Origin: Terana coerulea
Lineage: Eukaryota; Basidiomycota; Agaricomycetes; Polyporales; Phanerochaetaceae
Length of the DNA stretch: 64,000 nt
Assembly (NCBI GenBank): GCA_024811115.1
Contig: JAKOGH010000051.1
Span: forward strand, 1-64,000
Reading direction: 5' to 3'
The notes beneath the pieces were generated by a model that was not told the origin of the DNA, ran no database searches, and worked only from the letters and a program-made list of their open reading frames with translations. Positions 33,409-45,452 of the stretch are shown one piece after another (position 1 is the first letter of the stretch; the number at the start of each line of letters is the position of its first letter). Made by a program: the position numbers and the translations under genes.

Positions 33409-33582
33409 ATAGAGGGTATTAGCTGCGATATATATCGCCATAAGCGCTTCAAAATGGGGCCGGCACTGTGCAATTTTGGCAGGGAATTGGAGCTTTTCGG
33501 AGAATTTCCTGCCAAAATCGCAGAGCGCCGGCCCCATTTTGAAGCGCTTATGGCGAGGTATATCGCAGCTAATACCCTCTAT
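33409..33582. repeat. 174-bp foldback (hairpin) element
   Basis: Arms of about 75 bp (33409-33484 and 33508-33582) are inverted complements with about five mismatches. The outer ends are ATAGAGGGTATTAGCTGCGA and its complement, and the inner ends are TTTTGGCAGG and CCTGCCAAAA. The loop is about 23 bp. This is the structure of a MITE-like foldback element. It ends about 80 bp before the start codon of the F-box-like gene at 33663 and so lies in its promoter or 5' UTR. Confidence 0.88.
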
Positions 33583-33662
33583 TGTGGTTTGTACTTAACC
33601 GCAACCTACCTTCTACTACCATTACCTACTCTATCCCATCGTCGTCCTTCTGGTCGCTAGAA

Positions 33663-34788
33663 ATGGCGACGGACGAAGGCCCACCGAGCATGCTGGATCG
33701 TCTTCCCAACGAACTGCTGAGGATGGTTCGCGACCAACTTGATGAAGACGACCTCCTCGGCCATACCTCATTCTACCAGCTGAGCGCCCGGACTGCTGCC
33801 TTCGCGAATGACAAGGGGGAGGACTATTGGGAGCGCATCTGCCGCGGCAGTGGAATAGGACGATCACGGTCTGAATACAGAAACGAGCGCTGGATGAACA
33901 TTGCGTATGAATGCGCAACGCATGCTCGCGTCTGCACTCACCCAGAATGTGGCCGGACGGGTCTTGCTCAAAACGGTATGTCATTGCACCCGCTCGTCGA
34001 GAATATTGATATATATATACAGGATCATGACAACTCGCAGTGGCAAAAATGCGCCATGCCAGAGCGTGTAACCCCGAGTGGGCCTTCCCTGGTGTCATGG
34101 CTAACGAAGTGGAGGACATTGGCCTTGTTACTACGACAATTTTTGAGCACATCGCGTTTGCCAAGAGGAGTGAATGGTTGGATGTAGAAATCCTACCGTA
34201 TCTGCGAACGCTAGATCAAGATATTCTACAAACTCCACCCCGGGAAACGCTAGGAGACCACCCTATCGCTGCACGCACATATGCTACATTCCCCCCATGT
34301 CCAAATATGTATCTGCTACCAATCAACGGCGTACCTCAAGTGGACAATGTTTTCGGTGCAACAGTGACGGACGTTGCAGAAGCAATCGCCAGCGTGTACG
34401 CACATTCATCTATATTTTTAGGCTCTTTACGCTGCAAATACTCACTGCATCGTTGAGCAGATTGGGCGATGATACAAAAACGGGAGAAGTTTACAACTGG
34501 TTTACTTATGTGGAAGGGGGTCTGGGGCGGTCTTTCCGAAGACGTGGTCAATTGAGGACATGTTTGGTGCGGTGGATACCATTGGCAGTTGGTTCCGGAT
34601 TGTGTAAGTGATATGTTCGCGCCCAGCCACCGTCTGCTCACAATTCGGACAGTAAATGGATGGGTTTCGAGTATGAGGAACAGGATGAGAGCTATCGTGC
34701 TTTCAGCTTCCGTTTCGCACCGCGGCCTCTTCCAGATGCCCCACACATGCTGCATTCAGGCCATGTCTCGTTTCCTGGCCTTCCGTAG
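33663..34788 (+). CDS. F-box-like protein, family member F1
   Basis: It starts MATDEGPPSMLDRLPNELLR and continues MVRDQLDEDDLLGHTSFYQL, an F-box-like motif. The family block WERICRGSGIG and THPECGRTGL follow before intron 1 (donor after 33975, acceptor at 34040). The second exon gives IFEHIAFAKR, ILPYLRTLDQDILQTPP, DHPIAARTYATFPP and GATVTDVAEAIAS. Later exons give FPKTWSIEDMFGAVDTIGSW, then KWMGFEYEEQDESYRAFSF and end at 34788. A G5 run at 34516-34520 must lose or gain one base for the third exon to stay open. Five paralogs are in the window. F-box proteins are SCF substrate receptors; the target is unknown. The promoter contains a foldback element. Confidence 0.7.
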
Positions 34789-35375
34789 CCTCGTGAATCG
34801 TAAGTCAACTACCCGGCATCTTCGAGCATAATACTTTCTAACTTGACTATCGTAGTCTGCCTGGTGGCTATAATACTCCTCTATCGTATGGTACAACTGA
34901 AGCCGATATCCCAGCTCAGGGGGAAGCCGCCTCGCACGCTGTAATACGCTGGTGTCAGAATGACCTGTTCAGCAGTTAATCCAATGGCTTTTCCGTTTGT
35001 TCTCTTCTGCTATAGTGAGGCCATATTGCCCGTTAAGCTTTTAAGCACGACTTCCATCGTGTTTGATCTCATAATATCCTGCATCTGTTGCCCGAAGGAC
35101 CTTGATAACAGACTCCAGACTCGAATCTCGATGCGCCCGATGGTCCCTTGCGGAAGAATAGTTGATTTATGAATTTAATTATGTGTGGGCGCCATCACTG
35201 CACAAAGCGCCGCTGGCCATCAGGGCATCAACGACCTGCCTCTCTCCCTCAACCACAAACAATGCTCCTGTCCCATGTCTAATACCGCCATCTAAGCTCG
35301 ACGAGGCGATCCTTGTTCTCCATTCATTCGTTTACGAAGGCCGCGTTGCCGCCTCTACCCACCACACCATACGCT
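34789..35375. other. Spacer, nothing recognised
   Basis: Intergenic interval upstream of the coiled-coil gene. No TATA box or repeat stands out. Confidence 0.4.
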
Positions 35376-37417
35376 ATGGACTCGCTGCGGTCACCTACAT
35401 CACCTCGTACTCCGTCCTGGCGGCCCTAGGACGCTGAGCCGCAGGCAGACGAAGCCTCTGAACTTCTCCTTCGAGGGCTCTGCGCACGAGGGAACGCCGA
35501 GCCACTCTGACCAAGCGTCGCCGATCTCGAATGGGGGGTCAGCAGGGGAGCCCTCGCCTGCGACTGTCAGCTTTGAGCTGCCTCCGCCCGCGGTCAGCGC
35601 CTCACGAAGCGAAGACCGCGGTTCTCGGGAATGGCGAGAGCAGGGCGTCCAGGTCGCTCCGACCGCCTCAGCCAGTCGTCCGGCGTCCAGCGCGTCCAGT
35701 GTACCCGCGGTGAAGGCTATCGCCAAGCAGCCTACCCTAACTCATCCTCCGGCCCTCGACTTCGAGCCGATAGCCATAGCGTGGAAAGGAATGACCTTGG
35801 AATCTGCTCAGTGGAGCATGACCTCCCAGCAACTGCAAGAAATTGTCTCAAGGGCCATCCGCAAGACCGCCGCAGAGTCGTTCATTCGACTGCTGCCTAT
35901 CAAGACGTTGGACGAGGAGCTGGTAGCAGAGTCAGAGCGCTTAGAGAATGTGAGTGAGCGTTCCTACGTATCATACGCTGACTATATGCGGCCTTTAGAT
36001 GAAAGCTGGCATGCAATCCCAATACCGATTCAACATGCATCGACGCACCAACCTTCTACAATCCCTCCTCGCTCTTTCTAGCGGAGAGGCCGACTGCGCG
36101 GCCCTTGCCAGCCTGACCACGCAACTGGCCGAAATCACCGCCACATGCGACAAGCTCATGCTCGAGCTCGTCCGCGTCGCTGACCAGCGGTCCCAGATCC
36201 AGCGCATTCAGGACATCCACATCTCCTCAGCCCTCGCGATGGCGCTGCGCAAGCTGAATGCGAGTTACGCGAAGCGCACCACCGAGCTCCGCGAGGCACG
36301 CGAGCAGGCCGACCACCTGAAGGCGGAGCTCGAGGAGGCGTGGAAGGTCGCGGAGGACATGGCACAGGAGATGGACGACCTCGACAACTTCCACTCGGGC
36401 TTCAGCTCGCCGCATTCACAATCTGACGCCGAGGACGGAGACGACGGCGACACGCGCATGGACGAGAGCGTGCGGCTTGCAGAGGTCATCGGGGTGACCG
36501 GCAAGGCTGTCGCAATGAAGGCTACGCTCACACAGCTCGTCGCGGACCGCGCCAAAGAGCGCGAGCGCGAGCGCAACGACTACGAGAATCACAGTCAGAA
36601 GGTATCGGCGGTGCGGAAGCGTGCAAGCCGAATGTCAAAGGCGAGCCTACGGCTGCCCAAGAGCCTCAAGGGCTCTGTGCCGCCCACTCCTACGGCAGAT
36701 CATCGATCCTCCATCTCGTCAAAGATGAGTCGAAGTCGAAGCAAGAGCATTCGGCGACGCTCTACAGATGATCCCACCGTGCCTTCCAGCTACAAGCCCC
36801 CGGTCCCTGCTTTACAAATCGAGACCACGTCACTGAAGAAATCGCCGAAGGATGACTCGTTTCTCGAAATGGTGGAGACGAGACCAGTCACTCCTGCAAG
36901 CCCACTCGCACCAACCCGTTCTCCGCCTGTACCTCCCGTACCAAGCCCTCCCGTCGGTAAGTGTTACTCTATGTCATATCAATGAACCGTTCTGATGTTC
37001 TCTCAGCTGGCCCCAGCCGCTTGTCGGCTCCTCTGTACTCGGATGTGTTCCACGGGAAACGCGCCACGCTCGACTTCGAGATCCCGCCCATCACCGTCTC
37101 CGCGCCCGACGACGACCACACGCAGGGCAGCAGCCTCTCGAGCAGGGTCGCGCGGCGGGTGCAGTCGATGCAGCCGCACTCGCGCGCTACCTCTGCCGAG
37201 CCCGAGGGCGGCCTCAGGCGTCCGGCGCGCGACTCGAAGACATTCGACGCCTGGCCGTGGCAGTCGGGCAACCCGAAGACGGCGCGTCGGCGGTCCATGC
37301 CGCTCTACGGGCTTCGCCGGTGCAAGCAACGCGGACGCGTCAATGGCGGTGGAGCCGCCTCCGAGGGTGTTTTCGCCGCCCCCTTCGTATACCTACGGAC
37401 ACGGACCTGCACCTTAG
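35376..37417 (+). CDS. Coiled-coil / Ser-Pro-rich protein of unknown function
   Basis: Three exons (35376-35949, 35999-36956, 37007-37417) are joined by GTGAGT...TAG and GTAAGT...CAG introns. The start MDSLRSPTSPRTPSWRP is followed by a 1-nt frame break at about 35427, after which the frame TLSRRQTKPLNFSFEG is open. Next come a conserved-looking WKGMTLESAQWSMTSQQLQE and ESFIRLLPIKTLDEELVAE, then a long coiled coil (about 36.1-36.4 kb, RKLNASYAKRTTELREAREQ). The rest is a basic Ser/Arg/Pro-rich tail with PPVPPVPSPP. A second break near 37310 is needed to reach the terminal VFSPPPSYTYGHGPAP. It looks like a conserved agaricomycete protein of cytoskeletal or scaffold style. No function is assigned. 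Confidence 0.68.
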
Positions 37418-37861
37418 CTTTCCAGATACCCCAATCCCTTGCTTAGTTTGCCTTGTTTCTTGTGTCTGGTACATCGCTCCTCTTCGTACAGTTCGTATCT
37501 ATCGCTGCTATCTATCCATGTCGCTCAGGCTGCCTTGCTCTCGTTCTCTCATGCTATAATTATATCAATGCCTAGTAACTAGACCTCATCGCCTTTACAC
37601 TATTGTACCGTATATTGTCCCTCGTCGTAACTTAATAATGTTGCAATGTCGCGCTCTCACAGCTTCTTTTCATGTGGCAATGACGTGTCCTGCATAGCAA
37701 CAGATGCAAGGTTACTTGACAAGAGCTGACGTTCTATGATGCGGTAACCATAATGGATACGAAATGCCGGTTCGGTTATTGTACAACGCTGTGATCGTTC
37801 GTTTCATATAGGATCGTCAAAGTTCAGTAGTTAGGATGCGATGAGAACCTGCAGGATATAG
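37418..37861. other. Convergent 3' spacer
   Basis: About 440 bp between the 3' ends of the coiled-coil and UBX genes. AT-rich around 37550-37640. No gene seen. Confidence 0.5.
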
Positions 37862-39364
37862 TTAGATGATGTCCACTGTGACCAAGGGACCGAGAGCCAG
37901 ACGTACAGCAGATGGCGTCAACCCGAGATCCCGGAGCGTCTTGGAAAAATCCGCTTGAGTGAATTGCTTCCTGTGATCCCACATGATGTTAGCTAAGGAC
38001 GGGGAACAGTCGGCGACGAACGTGCCTTGGGAAGTGTTGGGCGAAGTTGACGGTGTCGACGTCCACTGACAGCGTCTGTCCTGCCAGGAACTCTGCAACT
38101 TCGCGAAGGGCTGAATATGAATAGCTCCCGAGTCAGCACGGTTTCTGCGAGATATAGAATGAAAGGCGACGCACTGGCGTCGCTTGAGAGTGTGGTTGTG
38201 TACGGTTGACCGCCGCTCGCCATACGGATCTGCAGCCTAGTCTGAGGGTAGTCCTTGCCTGCCAGACCGGACGAGGTGGCAGCGGCCGCGGCCGGTGCAG
38301 ACGGAGTGGCAGGGCTGTCGACAATAGGTCTGCCCTCGCGCAGCGCCTTCTCCTTGGCAGCCTTATCCGCACGAGCTTTCTTGTCTGCTTCAATTTGGGC
38401 TTTGATGGCGGCACGAGCTTTGGCGTCCTCAACTTTCTCTGAGGATGATGTGTTGAAGCGGGTGGTGGCTGTAACTCGACAAGATCACGTACCCCTGCGT
38501 TTCGCTTCAGCTTCCTTGATGACCTCTTTCTGCTTCAGCTCTTCTCGCAGGTCATTGATATCCTGAGTAACTATATGTCAGTCTCGTTACGCTCCTCATG
38601 CAAAGTCACTACGCGCACCTTTCCGGACTTCCTCCTGATAGCTTCGTTGGCCTTCTGCTCCTTAGCCTCTTCTTTCGCCTTCACAGCACGCTTCGCCGCC
38701 ATCTTCTCGCGCAATTCTGCAAGTTTCTGCTTCTTCTCCTCTTCTGTCAAAGGCTTGACCTAAAAAGAGACCAAGAAGTTGTGTTCAGCGCATGAGAGTA
38801 AGCCATATAATGTGTGTGGCGCACCTCTTCAGTGGACTCTTCGAACTGGTCGTGCCCGCTCTTCTCAGCATGGAACTGAGCCAACGCTGTATTCCTGAAG
38901 GTCTTCCCGCATTCTGAGCATTTGATACTCTGTGGCATAGTATTTCAGGAGTGTACAAGATGAGCTTTGTCAGGTTTAGAGTAGACCGTTGTATGCACGC
39001 ACCTTTGCTTCCGCTTCCGCGGCAGCGTCGGCTGCCGCAGCTTGTGCCTCCACACCTCCTTTACTTCCATACACAGCCTTCAGCGCCTCAACATCCTCAT
39101 CATCGACTTCCTCTCCAGGTGGTGGCCGGGAAGTCGAGGTGCTTGATACCGTCGACAGATCGGGTACCGGTTTCCCATCGTTCTCGATGAGGAAGTCCAT
39201 AGCGGGTTGCAGGCCGCGTCCATTAGTCGCTTTCACGGCCCCTATGTAAGCCATGTAACATCAGCATATATACACTGTTACAAGGCAGCCGGAAGCATCA
39301 ACGTACATTCTACACGAGCTGAGTCAAAGCCCATCGACAGAAGAACTTCGCGGTCGGAAGACAT
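37862..39364 (-). CDS. UBA-zinc finger-UBX domain protein (UBXN1/SAKS1 type)
   Basis: The start at 39364 gives SDREVLLSMGFDSARVE and then AVKATNGRGLQPAMDFLIEN, a UBA domain. An acidic linker (DDEDVEALKAVYG) and a C2H2-like finger KCSECGKTFRNTALAQFH follow. A long charged helix (KPLTEEEKKQKLAELREKM and onwards) comes next. The end is a UBX domain: TRLQIRMASGGQPYTTTL, LREVAEFLAGQTLSVDVDTV, then the FPR loop in HFPRKQFT, and KTLRDLGLTPSAV. Proteins of this layout bind ubiquitin with UBA and Cdc48/p97 with UBX. Several introns were read and all keep the frame. The last intron, which splits the FPR loop, appears to use a GC donor (AAG|GCACGT). The gene looks intact. Confidence 0.88.
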
Positions 39365-39854
39365 AGCTAACACGAGCTAGAGGTATGCAAAGTAATCGTC
39401 GTAGAAAATGAGTAGTTGAGACGAGAAAGCGGATTCGCTACGAAATCCAGATGAGCGGCGAGGTAAGTAGCAAGAGGAGAGAAGTAGCGCCAATTGCGTG
39501 TGCGCGTGCTGGAACGGGAAGCGCCGGCATTGTGGCGTAATGATGACAGCGACTGATGACGTCGAGCGGACGGCTGCGCGTTTGACCATGAAAATACGAG
39601 ATATAACTGCGAGTATGCGGGCCTCAAGTACCTAGTTTACCAGAACGACGGCACGCGTAAAGTGAGCGTAACATGAGCCCCGAGGGACCAACGGAAAACC
39701 GACTCGGATGATAAATTGGTAGGATGAGATGTAGAGACTAGTAGCGGCCATAAAAGTGGGACGGTGATAATGGCCCTGTTACAATAAGCTACAACATGAC
39801 TGCCCATGAATATACTAGAAGGTACAATAGAGAATAAAACGCACGACAAAAGAC
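39365..39854. other. Spacer with UBX gene promoter
   Basis: Lies between the UBX start and the dynamin 3' end. No clear gene. Confidence 0.5.
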
Positions 39855-42575
39855 TCAGAGTTGGAAGATCATTTCTCGAGCCTGGCCGAGCAGCGAGCGC
39901 AACAATACCTCCCTCCGCACCAGATCATTGTGCTCATCAATTGCGGGAAGACGTAACATCTCCCTGAACTGCTGCACCGGAGCGCCCTGCCCGTGAAGCC
40001 CAAGTTCGTCGTATAGCGAATCCGGGAGCTGAGCATATGTGGCCGATGCGAGTTTGCTTCGCAGCGTATGCGGAATGTTTATTAGCATGCCCTGTAGTCA
40101 ATGGTCAGCATTCCGAAACATGCCCAGGGAAGGGTTTGGGTCGGACCACTTACCTCATAGCGAACTTGGAATTCCCCTTCCACGAGGGCCATGATCGTCA
40201 TTTCCTCCTCGTAGTCTTCGCCCTCGAAGCTGGCGGGAGCAGCGGTCTTATCGGTCTTTGCCTTCTCCCCAGTCTTCTCATGTATGTCTCCGACAAGCCT
40301 GGAGTAGGTGCAGGCCCGGTTGTAGAACGGGTGGTACTTTCGCGAGCTCCGAGAGGTCTTCCTAGCGTCGTTGGCGGTAGACCGCCGGGCGTTGGATGTG
40401 CTACTCGACGCTAATGGAGCAGATCCACCCTCTGCTTTCCCGTGGTCAACGTGACCCTTTGCAAACTTGCGGAGACTGTGTCGGTGAACAGCCAGCTTCT
40501 CAACGCTGGTATCCTCCAGATAACCGTGGTCCATGGTGAGCGGGCACTTGAACTCATGGACAGATGTTTCTATGAAGGGGAGTGTCTCGTACGCAGCACG
40601 AGCCCGGTCTGCGTTGACAGAAATGAGCCTGTCGACGGTTTCACTATGGAAAAACAAATCTGAGCGATCCAAGTTAGCACAACAAGATACATCCACGTAC
40701 CATAGTCGAGTGAGCAGTACTGGATAGCTGCTAAAGTGCTCGAATGCGTAGCACTTGATTGTGTTCAAAAGCAGCATCGTGACCTTCTGTAAGACGTCCA
40801 CACTGTGAGCCAGCCATGTGGCCGTGAACTCCTTGATGAACAACCACAGAATCACGTTGAGGAGATCAGCCGCAGGATAGTGTGGCCGTAGCTGCTCGAT
40901 CCGATTCCGCACTTCTGTTAATGTCATGCCGCGTGTACCGACCGAGTCGAGATATGGGACGCCGACGAACGGCACGCGACTGCGCATAAGCGCTACCTTA
41001 AACTGGTGAAGCGGGTGCGACGAATCACAACGGTCGAACTGTTGGACATCTTGACTGATGACGTGCTGCACTTCGGTACTGAACTGGTCAACGAGTTGCT
41101 TGAGGAAGGCGACGACAGCAGCGTCATCCGCAGTCGAAAGGGGTAGCTGTACTCGGTCAGCGCAAAGCTTGTGGTCGGCCGCAATTCTATCGAGGCAGAA
41201 GGCTTGGTTAGCAGGGCGTCTCAAGTAAAGGGCGCATACATACATGTGCTCGAGTAACTCAGCTGTCGCCTCGCATACATTAGAGAGTACGCTGTGCGCC
41301 CCAAACTGTCCATTGGACGCGCACTTGGACCAGAACGGCTTGCCCTTCACAAACTTCACATCTCCGGCATGAACCATCTCACTGGTGGGCTCTGTACCAT
41401 CGGACAAGTCTTGAAAGTCAAGGTGAGCATAGACAAGCCAAGGAGATTTGAAGGTCTTCAAAGTGCCGTCAGAAGCCTCAATCCACACGTCCTTGAGAGT
41501 GCCATGCGTGTGAGATTTGTTGGGCTTGGTGATGATGCCTACGGTGCGAAACAGTCAACACATAGCGATAGATAATGAGATAAATTGTACCAATTGTTCG
41601 TCTGTGCGACGGATCCAGAGACGTTGCCAGTTCCGCGTAGAGGGGGTCAATGTGATCTAGGCAGGAAATTCGAACTTAGCGTACGGTCATAGTGTATACA
41701 AACAGACTGAAATTCCTCACCAGCTATTGGCCTTAGCACAATGAGCAGGCATGTTTCATCCACGGTTGAGGAGACGACGACTTTCAGCCGTGGTGACGAC
41801 TGTGGAGTATGATGTTCCGGCGACGCTAAACGCGGAATGTCAGAATACACGGTAGACTTGTGTGCGAGGCGACTCAAAATGCATACCAGGAAGCTCGATG
41901 AAGGTCGCATCGATAAGCCCTGGTCCCCTGATCTTGACACAGACTACATTCCCAGATAGATCCGCCTTGGAACGTGAATCCAACAGCTGCTGATGAGTCG
42001 CGGCCTTGAACGTTTCGATGGGTTGCGTGGGGTTCAGCGCGCAAGCTTCAGCGCGGAGAATCTGGAGTCCGAGCTCGCCGAAATCGGTCATACCGGTGCC
42101 AATCTGCACCTCCTCGGGGAATTCAAGGGGAACACCGTCATTGCCGAACTTGCGACGGACAACAATGTCGTACGAAGAGTCGCCAGTTGTAGCAGAAAAC
42201 GTGTATTCTAGAGGGCAATGGAAAGTCACCCACGCGGACTGTGGGAAGTGAAACTGGGTAGGGTAAGCTGAATAATACGTCACTAGCCGTAAAGGCTAAC
42301 TTACCCCCGACACGAGCTGGATCATCGTTGTTTTACCCGAGGACTGTTCACCGAGTAGCGCAATACGGGGAAATGTGATACCCGCCTCCGAACTGTCGAA
42401 GCTGTATAAGCCTCATGCTAAGCAGCATACAACTGAAGACGCGCCTGATGCGCTGGAGCTTGCGCATATTATCAAAGAATTCCCCTCTAAACCCAGCATT
42501 CTTGACTATGGGGGCGACTATTGAGAGAACGGTTGACGGCGGAGTGCCGGAAGTCAAAGGGCCTGGGGCTTGCAT
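39855..42575 (-). CDS. Dynamin-family GTPase with atypical G3/G4 motifs
   Basis: The start at 42575 gives MQAPGPLTSGTPPSTVLS. After an intron the P-loop exon reads FPRIALLGEQSSGKTTMIQL (G1). The next exon has VTFHCPLEY, where the G2 Thr region lies, and ends DATFIELPG. The G3 motif is thus ELPG in place of DLPG. Further on LDPSHRRTIGIITKPNKS gives TKPN at G4 in place of TKPD. The middle domain (about 41.5-40.7 kb) and a C-terminal part ending REVLLRSLLGQAREMIFQL resemble the stalk/GED of Mx- or Vps1-like fungal dynamins. A low-complexity insert (SSSTSNARRSTANDARKTS) sits where a lipid-binding segment would lie. Dynamins remodel membranes by GTP-driven assembly. The altered G3/G4 raise doubt about GTP specificity. 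Exon joins keep the frame. Confidence 0.82.
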
Positions 42576-43455
42576 TGTAGCGTAAACGGAGTGTTGGGCT
42601 TGTGGGCGTATGTGGGCGTGACGGTTGGTTGAAGAATCAGATGCGATGACACGTATGAGAGACGATGCGTCGAGAATTAATGCGTGAGTAGGGTAAAAAC
42701 GAGCGTGTGGAGGCTTAAGGGGTCAGCCGTAGAGGCGGATTTCGTAGATGGTCGTGAGAGATGAAGGTTGGAACGTTGGAATGCAGAGGTGAAGAACTTG
42801 AACCTCATCCGCTTCGGGCGTACGGGCGCTTATAGATGTAAGCCGCAAAGACGTCGACGCCTGCGCGTATACCACGATTTGGGCCCACACAACCCACGAG
42901 TGCAGCTGCTATTCAGCAGCAGGTTAATGGATATATGAGCATAAGTAGGCTACGAAGAGTGAATGTCCATGGTTACGAGTCGATGAATCAAAGAATCGAC
43001 GCCGTTTCGTTGGAGCTTGACGCGAGCCTTGAATACATAGTCATCAGCGCTCACCCAGCAGGAAACAGTACGCTTGCTTCCTTTCACCTCATCGTCGATA
43101 AGGCCATGAGGTAGACCAACGCCTCGTCATGACGTCGAATGCATCTGAGGTGGCTGCATGAGAGCGCCGAGTTCGCTATACACAATCTAAACGTATAAAT
43201 CTTGACATGCACAATAACGTCTGGAAGTTCAGAGTGTCAAGAGACGGCTGAGGGCAGAAGCTTCACTGGTACTTACTGTTGTCAGCTTAAGTTGGAGGTA
43301 TGCCGTGGAGCGCCCAGCCATTAACATTCGGCACCCCCGCGCCGGGACATGCCGATGCCGAAGCCCGAGCTGCCTCCGGAAATGGCAGGTGTCTATGTTC
43401 AAGTTCGCTTTCGGACTTTCTCGTGAGGCTAACCAAAGCCACGCGAGCGGCGGAC
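42576..43455. other. Spacer upstream of dynamin gene
   Basis: About 880 bp. No gene recognised; it includes the region left of the third L-type repeat. Confidence 0.45.
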
Positions 43456-43461
43456 AATCCT

Positions 43462-44135
43462 GTTTATTCGCAACAAACAAAGACAGCCTCGCTCACTGCC
43501 AGCCTCAAGCCGTATAAGTACCCCGCTTTCCTCTCCCTTCCTCCCTCACCGCGCTTGACCAGTCTCTCTCACTTCGCTTGGCCAGCCTTCCCCGTCTTCG
43601 CATCACCACCGTCCAGATGGCTGGAGGATGTCTGCGGGATACTGAGCAGCAATACTCCCGCAGGCGAAGACCACCAACACCTCGCTCTCCGCGGCAGCCG
43701 AAGATCCCCTTCATGTACTGTGATACGCGCAGGCTGGCGTACTACGCGTTGGTTCTGCCCTGGATCCAACAACCGACTTTATAACATTTATATAATATTC
43801 TCAACTGGGGCAGGGCTACGCAAGGGCTCAAATGCGCGGGTAGGGCATACACTCTGATTACTCAACTCACAGATCTTCATGTCACCACCGGCACCAGATG
43901 ACCACCACCAAGACTTGCAACCCACACCCGCCGCAAGCAAGAGCAAGAGTACAAGACACTGAACTTGGTGCTGGTGGTTCCGCAAGAGAGCAGAGGAGCT
44001 CGATGACGAGGTGCGCTCCCGAGGGAGGGCGGACGTCGGGAAGACGTCTGTCCTGGTGTGGCCTCTACGTGGTTCTCGGGACAAGTACCACCCGGGTCTA
44101 TCAGCTGACAAATTCGGGAGGGAAACGAACCAGCA
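43462..44135 (+). repeat. Palindrome-headed repeat, L-type, diverged copy
   Basis: The palindrome is degenerate (GTTTATTCGCAACAAAC, 43462-43478). A TATA-like CGTATAAGTACC follows, then the same body as at 24926-25590, including CCGCAAGAGAGCAGAGGAGC near 43979. The 3' module is GGGACAAGTACCACC and GGGAAACGAACCAGCACC. It ends the inverted duplication A. Confidence 0.7.
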
Positions 44136-44728
44136 CCTAAATTTCTTTGTCTCTTCTACTCTGCGCTGATCTCTAGAGCTGTCAGCCCTGGGAACTTCTG
44201 TACCGATAATCTCAGTGCCTTCATACTCATTGCTTGAACTTACAAATTTTTTAATCTTTCTTTCAACCAGCTCGTGGTCAAGATCATTTGGTGAGTCCCT
44301 TCCACAGGCCGCCATCGGTCGCATGCTGATCAATAGATGCATAGGGTTCAATTCGGTGGCGAGCACGACTCCTTCTTGGCATTGATCGTATATGCGTCAG
44401 ATTGTGGAGCTTACCATGCTCGTTGTGGTCGCATGTTTGCAGCATTAATGTGAACAAAGCTGTATTTGATCGGACTTGACTCATCTGCGATTAGTTCCGT
44501 ACGCGAATACTGTCCAGTTTCTGCAACGCCCTGATCATCATACTCAGCGAGATTCATAGACGTCGCCCTTCACACACATTTTCGCACATGGGTGAGTAAA
44601 TCCTTAGAGGAATATGTGTTTGTGTATGTGACAGACCAAGATCTAGTGTATTATCTCGCAGGGCGATATCAGTATACAGAGTGCGCAAATCCTCTTATAA
44701 GAAACGCATTCAGCTATCTTCTCTCTTC

Positions 44729-45452
44729 TCATGCTTGTACGTTTTGCCTAGTATGCGTTGTTAAGCGGCGACTTCATATAATGGCAAACGAGTTTGAACA
44801 TACGCAAATTCTCCTATAACATTTCCTTGTGGAGAGTACTCGCAAACGTAGTAGTTGGCCGGCTGCAAATGGACAGTGAGCTGTTCCTTCTGGCGGCAGT
44901 ATGCACAAGACGTACGCCGAAGCTCGGGTCGAATATGCCGTTGCACGACTGCACGGCACACCCGACCTGTGTAAAGTGCGACGGGGCCGGGTTGTTGGGG
45001 TCGTACTGCGCCGCGGGCGGGTCAGAGAGAAAGAGCAGGGCGGTGGGGTATATGCGCTCACGAGCTTCGTTCGTCCACCCCTTCACGGCTGCGGCGATGT
45101 CAAACGAACTCCCTGTACCAGCGGCCAAGCTCTCTGTGGTAACGTCAGCGAGGGGGTTTAGATTATGAGAGGCGGGAGATAGCACGTACCACCGTATGGC
45201 CCGAGAGACCCGCCGGAGTGCTGGAAGACGCAGCCGTCTGCCCACTGCTAGGCAGCGTCAGCGAGCGTGTTGCTCCACGTCAGCGGCGCGGCACCATGTT
45301 GTGCGCGGACGGTGTTGCGGGCCAAGAGGTAGGCGTCGATGTCGTTGCTGGACGTGCGCACCCTCAGCCCCGTGTCCGGCGGGCGTAGCGAACGCGCAAG
45401 TAGCCATTACGGAAAGTCCGGCGAGGAAAGCGAGGAAGCGAGGAGAGCTCAT
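44729..45452 (-). pseudogene. CAP/PR-1 protein, copy 2, dead
   Basis: The start at 45452 gives an intact signal peptide MSSPRFLAFLAGLSVMATCA, unlike copy 1. A 1-nt loss within CCGGACACGGGGCTGAGG shifts the frame. In the corrected frame DIDAYLLARNTVRAQHGAAP and LTWSNTLADAA are followed by TAG (45248-45250), where copy 1 has CAG. Further on SHFTQVGCAVQSCNG lacks the eight residues VVWKATTQ, exactly the segment between two ACACAGGTCG direct repeats in copy 1. Splice sites, PANYYVCEYSPQGNVIGEF and the terminal QNVQA exon survive. Frameshift, nonsense codon and loss of the conserved strand make this a pseudogene. Confidence 0.85.

Noticed and set aside
43788..44366. 192-codon minus frame through the L-type repeat
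   Set aside because: Runs antisense through the repeat and into unrelated flank; the near-identical repeat copies do not keep this whole frame.
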